A DNA stretch of 64,000 nucleotides from Epiperipatus broadwayi (Eukaryota; Onychophora; Udeonychophora; Euonychophora; Peripatidae), in the NCBI GenBank assembly GCA_028023455.1, contig JAQFVV010006294.1, positions 4,615,001 through 4,679,000 on the forward strand, read 5' to 3'. The position numbers and the translations under genes are program-made. The notes below the pieces were generated by a model, which made no database searches, was not told where the DNA came from, and saw nothing but the letters and a program-made list of their open reading frames with translations. Below, one piece after another: positions 13,301-27,010 of this stretch (positions within the stretch are counted from its first letter, which is position 1; every line of letters begins with the position of its first letter).

Positions 13301-16300
13301 ATATTTAAATTATATTTACGGTACTTCTTTATCGAATTTTCTTGAAAATCGTTCATATTAAAGCTAAAAAAAAAATGTATTATTTTCTTCTTCAGTCACT
13401 TAATGTTCTATTTTAAGGCAAAACAATTTTTACTCTGTTTAATAAATATTCATAGACGACAATCCTTGGTTTTCACAATATTGAATACAATTATTAATTC
13501 ATGATATCAATTTATCCTGTAAAGAAAAAAAAACGTCTCCATATTCTCTTCTAATATTGTCTGCTAATATTTTCCCGCGCGACTTTTACGATGCATCTTC
13601 TATGTACCTTTATTTAAATCTTCAATAAAATTTTCTGTTTCCATGGATCCATTTTCATTGAGTAATTTAATTTTATATTTTCAAAATCAATCCTTTCCTC
13701 CAATGAATACTTTATAATATTTTAATTCTTCTTGGAGAAAGTTTTCCGTTCTTTTCCATAAATACATAATAGCACTTTCATATTATTCTATTACTTTTTT
13801 CTTTCTTTGAAACTTCTGGTACTATATTTTTATAATGTTTCTTTTTAAAAGATAAACACTCTTTCTTCATTATACATTTACATAATTTTTCTTTATAATA
13901 AAAATGCATATTAAATTTTTCCATAGAGAAGAATAACATAACTTCAAAGTAGCCTTATAAATTTTGCGTCATAATTTTTTCCTGACGACAAGTAACTTCT
14001 CTTTTAAGTTTTCATGTAGTGTCCCAATTATATTTCTCTGAGTTATAATAATAAGTTTCTGGTTGAGCATAAATAAAGCTGTATTAAGGCACTTTCCAAA
14101 TATTTTTCCGTTAGCAATATTTTTAGGTATTTTTCCCTGTACTTCCATTTTACTGTAAAGTTTTGGTTAAACTCGAATAAATTATCCTGGTAAGATAACT
14201 TTTAAAATTAGCAATCCATATAGAGGCAGTCAAAATATATTATATGTTACAAAAGAACTTTTAAAATAAATACAAAATTTTAAATTTATATCACTTTTCT
14301 AGCTACGGTGTTATCAGCTAAAAAAATATGTTACTTTCTCTTTCACTTACACATTACTTCTCCTCCCGCTTCGTCTAATTCTTATATTTTGTCTGCTCAA
14401 TTACTTCCATTGATTGGTTAATGACTTTTAGCGCGAACAAATTTACACATTTTAGTTTTAATAACAGACTAGATTTTTTAAAATAAAGAATTTATGACGT
14501 AATGTCTCAAAATATTATTTAGACTAGTATTTTTTTTTAAATTCAATTATAATTTTATCAAAATCATTTAAACTTTAAAATAATTATTAAAATATTTAAT
14601 ATCTCATCTTTCCCTTTAATGATCGATGGCAATTATATTTAGTTTCATACTTCACAAACTTTATTATTATTCTAACAAGCGTGTGTGTGAAGGTATATAA
14701 TATACAGTCACGTGTTTACTAACTTTATCAAATGATTTTTTATTTACGTCTCGGTCTAAATTACCAAAACTGATATATTTTTATAAAAAATTTGGAAAAT
14801 AATTTTAAAATGTTGAACTAAATATAATTCTCATCATCCTAAAGTTTATTTTAAAATATACTCTATTAAATTTTGACTATTAGATATAATTATAACACTA
14901 CTTATAGCATTTATTTAATTTATTAGTTTTAAAATCTTATACTCAAATTATTAATATACTTTTAAAATATTTATAGCTGTGTTATTTTATATGGCCAGCT
15001 TTTACAACCATAAGCAAGGATATCATTAAGCTTTATTTAACTGTTTTCTTTTAAAATAATCCTTTACATTTTTATATACCAGGTATTTTCAGCTTTAAAT
15101 TGTACTATAAAATCTAATTATCCTACTATTATTTATATATCATACAAATATAACTTAAAATTTAAAATTTTTTAGTAATTGGCCTTTCTACCTTATTATG
15201 ACCTATAGATAAGGGCACAATATATATATATATTGGTAAATATGACACTTCATGCTGAGTGTCTAAACATATTTACTGTTATATATATTTTAAGTTGTTG
15301 TTGACAATGAGGTACCTTATGATGAATGCCATTGGGTTTACTTTATTGTAAATTTCCCTTAGCAATTGTTCAATTAATAACTTTATATTTAAATTCATTT
15401 ATGTTTATTTTAAAAGTTTTAATTTCAGGCCATTTGTTTCATAGTTAGGTCGATGCTGGTGGAAGGATATATGGGTGTTCATATCAATGTAAGGTGAAGT
15501 GTGTTTAGCATACAGGACAAAGTCCAACTGAATGCATGACCCAAAGGTGTAGTCATTGTATTGCAATGTACACAGATGTATTTCCTGTGACATTGACTTC
15601 CTTAGCTCTATGAATAGGGACTATAAGTCAGCAGATAGACTGCTCTCCCCCATTCATAGCATTTCTCTCAAATATTATATAAATGATTCCTTTGCCAGAC
15701 AGATGCACATTCTGTACTGGATGAGAATCATGTCCTTCAAATAATATCATGCTGCAGATGCACATTCCTTACAGCATGGTTTTATGTTAGCATCTTCATA
15801 TTGCATTGGTTGCATCTGTATATCTGGAAGCAGGCATTGGGTTGGCTGCAAACTTTTAGTCTGAGATTGAATGATTGTTTTGAAATGTTTTTAAATGAGT
15901 AATCTATGTAGCAATCTATACTCAACATTATAAAACAAACTTCTATAAACGGTCCATCTGTGTGGACTTTCTAAAATAATAATTTAAATATAAAAATGAT
16001 AACAAATTTAAGGTAAATTTTATTCCTCAATTTTAAATATTTATATGTGTGCATTAATAAATGTTTTTTGTGTGTTATTACTGGCAGTGGCTTATTTTAT
16101 TTTTCTAATATTAAAAAAATATTTTTAAGAAGTATTTATTATGAATCTCTGCATCTCCTTAAGCTAGTGGCAAGGGCTAATGGTCATAATAAAACATAAA
16201 ATTGGATCTTAATAGTATCTGCCTACTATATAAATTTTCCAGGTTCGAATGGCTGGCCTGGTGGCGCCCTTGTACAGTAGATACGGTAAGACTACAAATC

Positions 16301-17100
16301 ACTCTGACCATTATAATATATATATATAAATTCAAGATATGAGAATATATGCTCATGTGAAATGATTGTTTATTAGTGAAAGGAATAGAAATAATAGAAC
16401 ATTGAACTGTATGCTAAATTCTTTAAATCCATTACTGATTGAAAGCATTTAGGAGTATAGACAGGGAAAAAAGATAACCGATTTAATTTATGAAATATTC
16501 TTTTTGGAAGTTGACCAATGATTATGATGATTAGGTGGAAATATTTTCCAGGTTTTAATGAGTTTTTTTTTTATTGATTATGTATGGAGATTACGTGCTT
16601 TTATATATTATTATTATTATTATTATTTTGTGAAAGTGAGACTGAAATAAAAATATGAAATGCTTAATTAATTTATAATAGGGAATAACTTTTATGTAAA
16701 TTTAAGTACTAATAAGATAACTGTGCAAAAAAGTTTCTTATTAAGAAGAACAAAAGAGTGTTTAATGCCTCATTGAGGCTTAATAAAACCAGGCATGGCA
16801 AATTTTTAATGTTCACTTGATATGTGATTGACACTACTGTCATATTATGAATGTTCCTATAAGAAGTAAATAAACATATCTAAGCCACTGGCTTTCATCT
16901 AACTTTGGGATCAAAAACATAATGACTATCTTTCATTTTCAAAATTCTGATAGATTCTAAAACATTGTTTGGAATTTTTTGAAGACAGAATGAATATGAG
17001 CATATAAATGTGGAAAGAGGTTACAGAGTGTGAAAATTACATTTGAAGTTGTTTGGCAGTATATTTCTTGTTTGTACTTTGTTCATGGAGATGTTATTGT
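10331..17100. other. Long AT-rich intergenic region
   Basis: No gene can be supported. Points of note are a C-run at 10627-10637, a small (TAA)-rich stretch at 11140-11180, a hairpin at 15235-15283, and a B-box-like GGTTCGAATGG at 16252. Open frames of 60-104 codons (for example 12610-12924) are rich in F, I, Y and L, as expected from AT-rich non-coding DNA. The minus strand of 13.5-14.2 kb is A-rich with some coding-like runs, but I recognise no family. Confidence 0.5.
15235..15283. repeat. Short perfect-ended hairpin
   Basis: GTAAATATGACACT and its near complement AGTGTCTAAACATATTTAC are separated by an 8-base loop (TCATGCTG). AT-alternating sequence on both sides could extend the stem. 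It has no coding context. Confidence 0.4.
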
Positions 17101-17139
17101 AATTGATTAGGCCACATTTTCCAATCCTGTCTCTTATTC

Positions 17140-17960
17140 TATTTTTAAAAAACATTTATAGCTACTCTTCTCTTTAAATTCATCAATTAACTTTTTCTTC
17201 ATCCCACCTCTTTTTATCTTATCTTTCACTATTAGGTTCTATAATGTCTTTCACAATTTTTCTATCTTCAAGTTCTTTTTTTTTTCATTTCTTTAAACAA
17301 TAATCTTTATTCCAGCATTACTTTTCAACAATTCTATAACTTTTCGACTTATTCTTTCCATTTTTTTTTTTTTCAAGATCTAAGTTTCTAAAGCTTCCTT
17401 TCTTTCTTCATTTTCATTAATTGTTTATGTTTCTGGTACATTTATATTTATTCTTTTCATTCTCTTCAAAATCCACATCCCCAATTTTTCTCTCTTTTTT
17501 AAAAATTGATCTTTTTTTTATTATTCCATATACCATTACATTACAAACAAACATTAAAAAAAAAACCTTTTTTTATGGAGAGGAGGGTGTCTAAATTCAG
17601 TACTCTATAGAATAAATCTATTTTTAATAAAAGTTATTGCAAGTGAGATCCTAATTTTTTTTATCATTTCTTTCACCATTAATTAGACAACTTCACCAAA
17701 TACTTAAAAGCATTAATCTGCTATACAAATTTCTGACCAATGCTTACTCTTAAACTTTTATTTCCTGTGCTAATTTTATTGCTTTAGTTTTATTAGCAGT
17801 TGCTTTCATTCCAAACTTTATATATATATATTGTTGATTTTATTAACCTCATTTTGAATATTTGCAAGTATTGCCATATCTTCAGAAAATCTAATGCAAT
17901 AAATCATTCTACCCCCAAACAATATTTTAATACGGTATATAATTTGCTAAAACGTTAGAA
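17140..17960 (-). pseudogene. Old RTE-like reverse transcriptase relic
   Basis: On the minus strand at about 17935-17770 the translation contains an eroded active-site block, IRFSEDMAILANIQNEV (the first residue of the usual xADD is replaced). It is followed after a frame change by a motif resembling KTKAIK, in the spacing seen in RTE-like reverse transcriptases (compare FADDVVVF and KTKVMF in the element at 1-2845). Downstream sequence to about 17140 is purine-rich and full of stops. The relic is much older than the element at the window start. The family call rests on one motif pair. Confidence 0.4.
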
Positions 17961-19011
17961 AGATGCATAATAAATCATGGCTTTTCTCTAATCATCTGGT
18001 TATTATGGGCAACAAAGATGCATTTATTAATTCGATATTCTAGTTATATGTCAATTATTTGTTAATTAGAAAACATTTTCTGGTAATAATATATATATAT
18101 ATAATAAAGTTCATTCTTTTTGAAAAACAATATATATATTCTAAATTTTTTTTACATTAATTTATATGCATTCAGGTCCCAATATTGATTTTTCTAATAC
18201 TAGAATCCTAACCAGATGTACATTCTCTACCAATGTAAGATCAGAAAAGCCATTGAGATACTAAAGAGACCAAATTATATCAATAAATGTGATGACACGT
18301 GCAGACATCCTTCTATTTGGAAATCTTTTTAAAAATATTATGATGAAGATTTTCTGCCTTTTTTTTTTTTCAATTATATATATCTGGGAGTTTTTTTTTC
18401 CCTATAAGTGGAACTTTAACATTGTTATAAATTAGTGTTTATAATGCCTCTACAAACATCTTTATAATATTTTATTCATCACTCAGTTGATGGCTTATGT
18501 GATCAAGCTGAAATGTCAGTATATTCATCATCAAACTCATATATGGGTGAATTCACAAAATATATCATTTATATATATACAGAATACAAATAAATAAACA
18601 AAACATAAAAACAGATAAGTTTTGTGTGCTATGCAAACTAATCTGTGAATCACAAATATATCGAATATATTCCTTTAGTCTAGATATTTATTTATGTTTG
18701 ATAATATTAAACTGATCTTGAATTTTTTAAAAAATATTTCTGGAAAAAAAATCTAAAACAAAGAAATTTTTTTAAAATATTGTGCATAATTACATCATAA
18801 AGAACAACACAATTTTATAATTGAATGGTTACATAAAAATAAGATTTTCTTATTTTAAATGAAGCTCAATAGTAAAAGAATAATAATTACAATTAAGTTG
18901 ATTTTTTTTTATTAATAAACAAATATTTTCCTGTTATTTTATGTCAATTCTTTTTGCTAAAGTTTTTTATAAATTAATAAACATATTTTTCAACTATATA
19001 TAATTTGTTTA

Positions 19012-20126
19012 GTAGTTATGAAATGTATACATTTCTAAGGCAATAGTTGTTTATTTGTCAAATAAATCTTTTTACAAAACATCATAAAGACAAAAATATA
19101 TTTTGTATCAATGTTAATAATAGAATACGTTTTTTATAAGTTTATTGTGATATCTATACAATTAAAATAACAATAAAATGTAATTCCAAGAGATTTAAAC
19201 TTTTGTCAAAAAAATGTAATTCAATATAAATAATACATGCAACATGTATCCTAAGAAAAGCTTGTTTAATACTTTAAAATACAAGTGCTAAATACATCAA
19301 CATTGTATATTGAGCATGCTTTCAACTAATTAGTAGTCATAATCATAGCTATTATTAATCCAAGAGGATTTTGAGATTTATAGAAGAATCATAGAAGTGA
19401 TTTACATAAAATTTAATTATAAAATGTAAAATTTGTTTGCAACAATACAAACAGCAATGCAGTTTATTTTTAAGAATCTCATGCCAGCTTCTCTATAAGA
19501 ATCATACACTACAAATATCAATAAAATCAAGCCAAAACTAATGCTGACATTAAATCTATTTTCCTCAAACAGGAGTTCAAATACTATCACAGCTTAAAGC
19601 CTACATCTGCCAGTAGTGTCTCCTCTGAGAAAAATGTTAAGTGCAAAGTTAAAGAGGCCAACACATTGCCAACAATATACATGCAATGAACAAAAAAGAA
19701 TCCTGCATCTCTCTGTCAAAAAAGTGGCTCATGAAAATAAATTGATTTACAATTTAAAATCAAATTTTATATAAATCACCAATTCTAAAATTTTTCTATT
19801 AATCTCAAAACCCTTTTGGATAATAATAGCTATGATTATGACTACTAGTTAGTCAAAAGCATGCTTAGCATACTATGGTGGTGCATTTAGCATTTTTATT
19901 TTAAAGTATTAAACAAGCTTTTCTTATTATACATGTTATATGTATTATTTATACTGAATAACAATAAAAGTAGGTTATCACTCCTTGAATTAGATGTACA
20001 TAAATATGAAGAGATATTAGCTCCAATTATCATGTGCAATATATTTTTATTATGGTTGCCATATTTCATTTATAAAACTGACAAATTGTTTTGCATTATA
20101 TATGCATTTCAGGAATAACTTCTTTC
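19012..20126. repeat. Long imperfect inverted repeat (foldback / MITE-like)
   Basis: 19190-19440 and 19740-19990 are reverse complements of each other with moderate mismatch. Shared blocks include AAAAGCTTGTTTAATACTTT, AGTAGTCATAATCATAGCTA and GGATTTTGAGATT in one arm, with their complements in the other. Weaker complementarity seems to reach outward to about 19012 and 20126. The ~300-base centre is not repeated and has no reading frame of note. This is the layout of a foldback DNA transposon or long-TIR MITE; no target duplication was fixed. Confidence 0.6.
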
Positions 20127-20450
20127 AACAGTTGCTTTGAAACATAATAATACATGCAAACATAAGAGCTGCACAATGTATATTACTACTGTAATAGTAA
20201 TCAACTAGTGTCAAAGCATGAATATTTGACAATATAAACTATAAATTAATCTATTCCACCATGACAATGCACTAAGGAAACTATTTATTATACTTTTTAA
20301 TATTATTAATCTCTGTTTCGCCCTTGATTAACATATAGCTATGTTGGAATAAACTAATTTATAAAAAAAGAATATACTAAATATTCATGCTTTTATATCA
20401 AGTTGGTTACATTATGATATGAATACAAGTCATGTGATTAATATAATTGT

Positions 20451-20724
20451 AAGAAATGTTGGCAGTCCTCCAAGGCAGCTAATGAAGAAAGTTATTTCTG
20501 AAATGCATATATATTATATAATGAATTTGCAAATAGCTCTTAATGATCTTTTCAGAATATCCCCAACCTCAGACTTGTTTCTGCTACAAGAAATGTTGGC
20601 AGTGCTCCAAGGCAGCTAATGAAGAAAGTTATTTCTGAAATGCATATATATTATATAATGACTTTGCAAATAGCTCTTAATGATCTTTTCAGAATATCCC
20701 CAACCTCAGACTTGTTTCTGCTAC
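20451..20724. repeat. Tandem duplication, 2 x 137 bp
   Basis: The unit beginning AAGAAATGTTGGCAG (20451-20587) is repeated immediately at 20588-20724 with about two base differences, so the duplication is recent. The second unit supplies most of the left arm of the foldback at 20657-20981. Confidence 0.85.
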
Positions 20725-20981
20725 TGGCTTCCTCAGTGAGGTGCTAGGATATCAAGCATTAGATTTAAAATACCAGGCCAAGCCCAGCACTTTATCTAAT
20801 GGATAACTATTAAGTAGAAAATCTGAAATTTTCAGACATTCATATGTCCTTCAATCCAGATGGTATTTTAAATCTAATGCTTGAATATCCTAGGACCTCA
20901 TTGAGGAATCCAGAAGCAGAAACTGGTCTGAGGTTGGGGATATTCTGAAAAGCTTGTTAAGAGCTATTTGCAAGCTCATTA
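20657..20981. repeat. Foldback element with ~120-bp arms
   Basis: The left arm, 20657-20775, runs through GCAAATAGCTCTTAA, CCCCAACCTCAGAC and AAGCATTAGATTTAAAATACCA. The right arm, 20861-20981, is its reverse complement. The loop is about 85 bases. The arms differ by scattered substitutions and one small indel. No coding capacity. It ends about 65 bases before the MITE at 21047. Confidence 0.75.
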
Positions 20982-21046
20982 TTTAAAATTTGTAATACAA
21001 GCTTATTAAATTAGGTCATGTGATATATGACTTGATTTTTTTGTAA

Positions 21047-22152
21047 TACACCTGGGTCTCTTTTTACATGAACTTATTTAACACGATTTTGAAGTTACGT
21101 GATTTGTGTTTCACCGGAAGTGTGTTAAATAAGTCTGCATAAAAAGAGATCCAGGTGTATGAACTCCGATAATGCGCTATTACTTTAAATAATAAATTTC
21201 ACGCACTTACATTATATTGAAAGTAATAGCACATTATTGGAATTCGACTTTCATATTAGTAATTTCAATATTTTCAGTGCTTTATAATAGTAAGATTTTA
21301 TGCAATAATAAAATTAAAATCATAATTTCCACATTTTATATATACACACATTAAATTTTACAAGATTATAATGTAAATTTGTTCAAACATTGTACGTGTT
21401 AATTTTGCATTTTAAATCACATTCCGTTTTTGCTTTTTAAAAAATAACGTAATCAATTATTACATTTAGTGTCTACAAGTTTATTTTTAAAAGGTCAGTA
21501 ATAGCAGTGGGCACAATTAAATTTGACAATTAAAAATTAAAATCTGATTTTTAATTGTAATTAACAATTTAAAAATTACTTACTGCAACTTGAAATTAAT
21601 GTGAAATTTGATTTTTAAACCGAATTGAAAATTAAAGACAAAAATAAGAATTTAATTTTTAGTTGTTAGTTTCATAAAGAATTAATAAAATCATCGTCTC
21701 AAAGATTAATTACTAATTATGCTGTCACCAGAAAACCACTGTTATAACATGAGTGTGAAGTTAGCGCTAGTTGTTTGTAAAAGAACATGTTTTTGGGCAA
21801 ATAGCTATAATAATTAAAACATGTATAAAAAATGTAAATTACTGTACTGTAAATTATGCATAAAAATATATTATTTTGAATAAAATTAAATATTATAGTT
21901 AAAAAAAGTTTGTCTTGTATCAATTTTTTTCAAATTTGAAATTTTTTATTAGTCATATTTTATTTCCTTATTTTTTTTTTTTGCGCGAATTTTAAAGTAA
22001 TTTTACGTTTGTGCTTTGCTTTTACGCAAATTTTGAAAAATCACAGACTGCATCCCCCTTTTTCAATGTAAGTTACGTCTATTTTTGCGCGATTTCATTT
22101 GCACGTGTTTTCTGAGGAACCTATCTATCGCGTAAAACGAGACCCAGGTGTA
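21047..22152 (+). mobile_element. Tigger-derived MITE, copy 1
   Basis: The element is bounded by TA and inverted ends, CACCTGGGTCTC at the left and GAGACCCAGGTG at the right, identical to those of the full Tigger element at 60241-62975. The interior matches that element in inverse orientation: the 5' region on the left, then a jump past most of the transposase to its last ~150 bases (about 21675 on), then the 3' region. The left end carries an extra inverted copy of the terminus (right arm 21121-21158), giving a long palindrome. A second internal inverted repeat lies at about 21168-21240. It has no transposase and would need a Tigger enzyme in trans. Confidence 0.88.
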
Positions 22153-23237
22153 TATATATATACATGGTACTGGATTTCAAATTTATTTAATAATAATAAT
22201 AGACAATTTATGATAATCAAATAAACATTAAAGGAAAATAATAAACATAAAATAATGATTAAAGTTACCCAGTAAATAAAAATTATAAATGCAAATAATA
22301 AAGTTAATCAGCAAAATAATCCCTTCTATACTTGATTTGTATATTGGAAAGAAAAAACAAAACAAAACAATGAGTCTGCTAAGAATAAATGAATGAACAA
22401 CAACAATTTCCTAACAGTTATAAAAGAGTAAGAAAGAGCAGAAGCAAAAATTGCAATTCCTACTATTGTATAATTTAGCAGCAAAAAAATTAAAATTAAT
22501 AATTTTTGAATTAGATTTTTTTTTATTAGAACTGATAACAGAAAAACGATAATAACAAAAAATTAAATGAGTGATTAAAATATTATTTTTAGAATATAAA
22601 AATATGAATGGTGACTATATTGGAGAGTTTTGATAAGAATGCTTTTATTTTTTAACACTTCTATTATTTTATAAAGTTGCAATTCTAAATATAAGTAATA
22701 AATAAGGTATTCGTTAAATATATAAAAACTTATAGCTTATCTGAAAACAGTTTTAAATGGAATATTTAAGACTAGTATAAATAAGCGATAGAGGAAAAGT
22801 GAAATAAAATGATAAATTGGCAAAATACATTCAGGTGAATGAATCCCTTTGATTTAGGAAACAGTTCCACAATTAAAATTAATATGATAATAGTAAATCA
22901 GTTTTTTAAGATTAACTAATTTCCTCTGATGACTCAAAAGTGTATCCCTGAAGTTATCATTGTTTTTTAAATCAATGTTAGCCAATGCATTCATAATGCT
23001 GCTTTATTCATTATGATTTGAATATTATCCTTATCTGAATAGATAATAATGAATCAAAAGTTTATTCAGTATAGCAGATCCTACTAATATCTAATTATCA
23101 TTAGCCTAATTGACATGGATATTGCTTCATAATAGTTCCATCTCCAACAGTCAGGTTAAGAGTTTGTCATTCATATTTTTCACCATTTTTCTTAATCAAT
23201 AAATAAATCAGAAACTTATACTTAGAAATAAGTTTTT
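22153..23237. other. AT-rich spacer left of the LINE array
   Basis: No gene or known repeat seen. It is A-rich with scattered AATAAT words and ends in a T-run (23232-23238) that passes directly into the first microsatellite. Confidence 0.5.
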
Positions 23238-23491
<254 letters not shown>

Positions 23492-23739
23492 TTTCAAAAA
23501 GGGGAACTTTATTCAATCTAGAAAACAGGTTACATTAATAATTTTTATATACATACATTTACACTGATATTTCCAAGGATTGTATATATTGCGTTTAAGT
23601 TCTTTCCAAGTTCTTACATATATATACCTGGTGAGCGATGGATTGTTTATCCTAAGTTATCATTTATTGATTCATGGATTTTTTGCTGTCCATTTTCTTG
23701 TTTTCTTTTTAAGTCTATTGTTGAGGAAAGGCAGAACTA

Positions 23740-26698
23740 TTAGAGATTTGACCGTTGTTTTACAAGTGACCAAGTAGCCGCAAAAATGTCTGGGTGTGCT
23801 ATTTTATTGTCTCTGGTTTTTAATTGTGCTAACTTGTTGTGAAAAGTTGATGGATGCCACCTTGTATTGTTGCCAAAAGCAAATGTGCATCGTGTGCACC
23901 AAAATGCATAAAGTACGAAGGTTGCTGCTCGGATTGTTGGGGTGGATGTTCTGCAGAATGGACTGATAATATCTTGCAGGGAGATGTTTGGTTTTCTGTA
24001 TATATTTGTTATTTCATGCCGAATATTGTTTAATGCTGGGAAGTTGTAAAACAGATGTTGTTGAGTTTCTTCTGCTTGGTGGCATAGCGTGCAGAAAGGG
24101 TCTATTTTTGTATATAATCGTCTGTATCTTAAGAAATATGATGTTGGCAAAGCATATAGATTTAGTTTCAGGAGGAAATCAAAGAATTTGGGCTCCATGG
24201 ACCATTTTTTAATTTTTTTAAGCAGCTGTCGGTTGTTTATTCCGAGCATCTGTGTTGAAATATCTGATGTATATCCTGGGTATATCATTGCATATATCTG
24301 CCAATATGAATATTTTGTTGTTGTTTGCAGTGATATTTGAGTATGTGTGATTCTGAACTGGTTTATAACTGATGATAGATAGCAATGTGAAGGTGGAGGT
24401 TTGTCTGTGGGTATTATTTGTATTAGATACTGGAGTTCTGGGAAATGTCTGAGGGTGGCTATTATCAGGTTTGCGATCTTTTGTATTCGAAAATATCTAT
24501 GTTATGCAGCCCCAAAACATTGTGTATTGCTGGTCGACTAAGCTGTTTTGCAGATATTGACACTGTCTTTCTATTCCATAGGAGTTTATTGCAATATGAA
24601 GAGATTTTTGATGTAAAGGCTTTTGAGAATTGAATTATAGGAGAATAATAGATAATCTTGGTGATTACCAGCTGATTGAACAATTGTACTTTAGCATATA
24701 TTGAGAGGTATGCTTTTGATAGTGAGGCAGTGATCCATTCTGCTTCATCTTTTAACTTGTTCTGGATTTTTTGCCTCATTGTGTTTGTTCCCATGTAGAA
24801 AGGAAAGCTGAGGAAAGGAGATGGTTTGCCTTGGAAAATTTGCATGCATGGCTTACTGGTGTATAGAGACCAAGCAGCAGTCTTGTTTTGATTAAATTTT
24901 AGATAGTGTGTTGCTTGAAAGTCTTTCAGTATTTTCTGTAGTATTGGTATCTGTTTTCTTGATGGTAGGAAGACTGTGATGTCATCCATATATGCAATGC
25001 AGGCTATATGTTGTGATGTGCCTGGTATCTGGATGCCCTTGATACTCTGCTGAATTTTGAGTATGAGTGGGTTGATGTAAAAAGTAAATAGCAGTGAGCT
25101 TAGTGGTGAGCCTTGGGATATGGATTGTGTGGGAATGAATGATGGGGAATTTTCGCCATTGAGTGTGATATGTATTTCTCTGCTAAGTAGTAGGTTTGTG
25201 AGCAGGTACAGATGAGTTCATGGAATTGTGGTGTCAGCTAGCATATTGATTAATGTATTGATGTTGACCGAATCAAAAGCTGCTTCTATATCAAGTTGAA
25301 CTGCAATTGGTGCATACTTCTTCCTGTCCCGTACTGAGTTTATAACTGTTTTGAATATCATTGCAGCCTGTGCAGTTGATGATTGCTTCCTTGCAAACTG
25401 GCTGTGTGAAATTAGTGGTAGAATATGTGGCTCTAGACTGTCTTTGAGTACTTTTGCAATTATTTTAATTGTAAGTAGCCCCATTGAGATTGGTCATAAG
25501 TTTGATCGTGTTGATACATGGACTTTTTTCTTGTTGAAGGGGATTATTGCTATTGGATATAAACCTTGAATGAAATGCAACTTCTGTGATAGATGATTTG
25601 CAAGGTCACATAAATATTGGCTAGTGAACTGACTGAGATGTGCAAGGACAAATTTGGGGATTCCATGTGCTCCTGGGTGACATGCATTAGGTACTGTTGC
25701 CAGTTTAGTAGCAAATTCTGTGATGTTATATGGAGTATTTGTTTCTGGTTTTCCAAATACATTAGGATTATATTTGATTAGGTGGTATGCTTGCAGCTTT
25801 TGTTTGAAATGCTGATAGATCGGTTTTAACATATTATTTCCTGCGTATGTGTGCCCCTGCTCTGTGAGTGCCATTGGCACTCTGACAGTGGATGGGTAGC
25901 CCAAGGCCCAGCGAATGTATGTTCTTGTCCATGTGTGTTGTTGGCCGAGGCAGACTTTACTCTTTTTTATTGCTAGGTAGTTTTTCAGGTGGTTACAGAT
26001 ATTATTGTATGTTTGTGTAAGTCTGTGTATATGTTGTTGACTGGTGTGTGCTGGGTTTATCATTGTAATCCGTTTATGTATTTCATCAGCCAGTGCTAGC
26101 AGTCTTGAGGGTGGGGGGGATTTGCGTGTAATGTGATCTATATTAAATGATAAAATATTTATGAATGCTAAGTATCTTTGAATGGGGTTAAGTTGCATGT
26201 TTTTGATTTTGTGAAGCATTATATATGTTTCTGAAAAAATAAATTCTGGGGTAGAAGTTGGAAATAGAATTCTGATTGTTTTACCATGTGTAAGTGCAGT
26301 TGTTTGAATTCCTGTCAGATTATAAGTATGGTTTGTGCAGAGTGATCAGAGAAGGAAGATGGGTTGATGCTTAGGCTGATTTGATGGTGTAACATAGGTA
26401 AATAAAAGCACAGATCAATTCTTGATGTATGACGTCCATTGTGAAAGGTAACTGCTTCATTTGACAGAAAACCCTCTGCACTCATAAGTGAAATTGATAT
26501 TTGATGCAGCCACTTTAAAATGAACTCTTGATATTTCATGTTGAAATCCCCAATTAGTATGGTTGGATGTGAATTAGAGCCCAGTAAGGAGTTTATGTTT
26601 AATATAATATTTGAGACAATTGTAGGGCTCGGTGGAATATATACAAATATAATGTTTAGTGTGATGATTTGATGACTAAAAGTTACTATTAGTAAATT

Positions 26699-26746
<48 letters not shown>

Positions 26747-27010
26747 TTTGAATCAGTCAAATGGACAACTTTGTGTTATGAGCAGTCCAGTACCCTCTGA
26801 GGGAGATGATGTATCTCTAGAGCAAGCACAGTAGCCTTCTCTGCTTAGATGTACTGTGGGGTCAATTTGTGAGCCACTATATATTTTAGTTTCTAGAAGT
26901 CCTAGTATATGAGGTTGTGTAATCTTTATCCATTGTTGTAGCTGATGTATTTTGTTGACTGAGTTGAGCCCTCTGATATTAAATGCTGTTATTTTTAGCT
27001 TCATTATCAT
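23740..27010 (-). pseudogene. Family A ORF2 (endonuclease/RT), copy A2, broken
   Basis: Starts at the ATG overlapping the ORF1 stop (27010). The endonuclease N-terminus (MIMKLKITAFNIRGLNS) and LLETKIYSGSQIDP are intact. An (AT)n run at 26703-26743 breaks the frame after QSCPFD. Then follow the MKYQEFILKWLHQ block, a frame with the pre-RT region (26219-25494), the RT block with QLDIEAAFDSVNI, another with a strand that begins just after the YMDD (24989-24465), and the C-terminal part with CTLCHQAEETQQH and the end residues VKQRSNL at 23740. At least five frame breaks separate these pieces. Compared with copy A1 the protein order and length are unchanged, so decay is by small indels only. Confidence 0.85.
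26703..26743. repeat. (AT)n expansion inside ORF2
   Basis: About 20 AT units interrupt the endonuclease coding region. The same position in copy A1 (about 38752-38763) reads only CTATATATATG, so the run grew from a short pre-existing AT stretch after the two copies separated. Confidence 0.9.

Noticed and set aside
13540-14200. Minus-strand coding-like run, possibly an old retroelement
   Set aside because: Purine-rich and partly open, but I found no motif of reverse transcriptase, integrase, gag or transposase.
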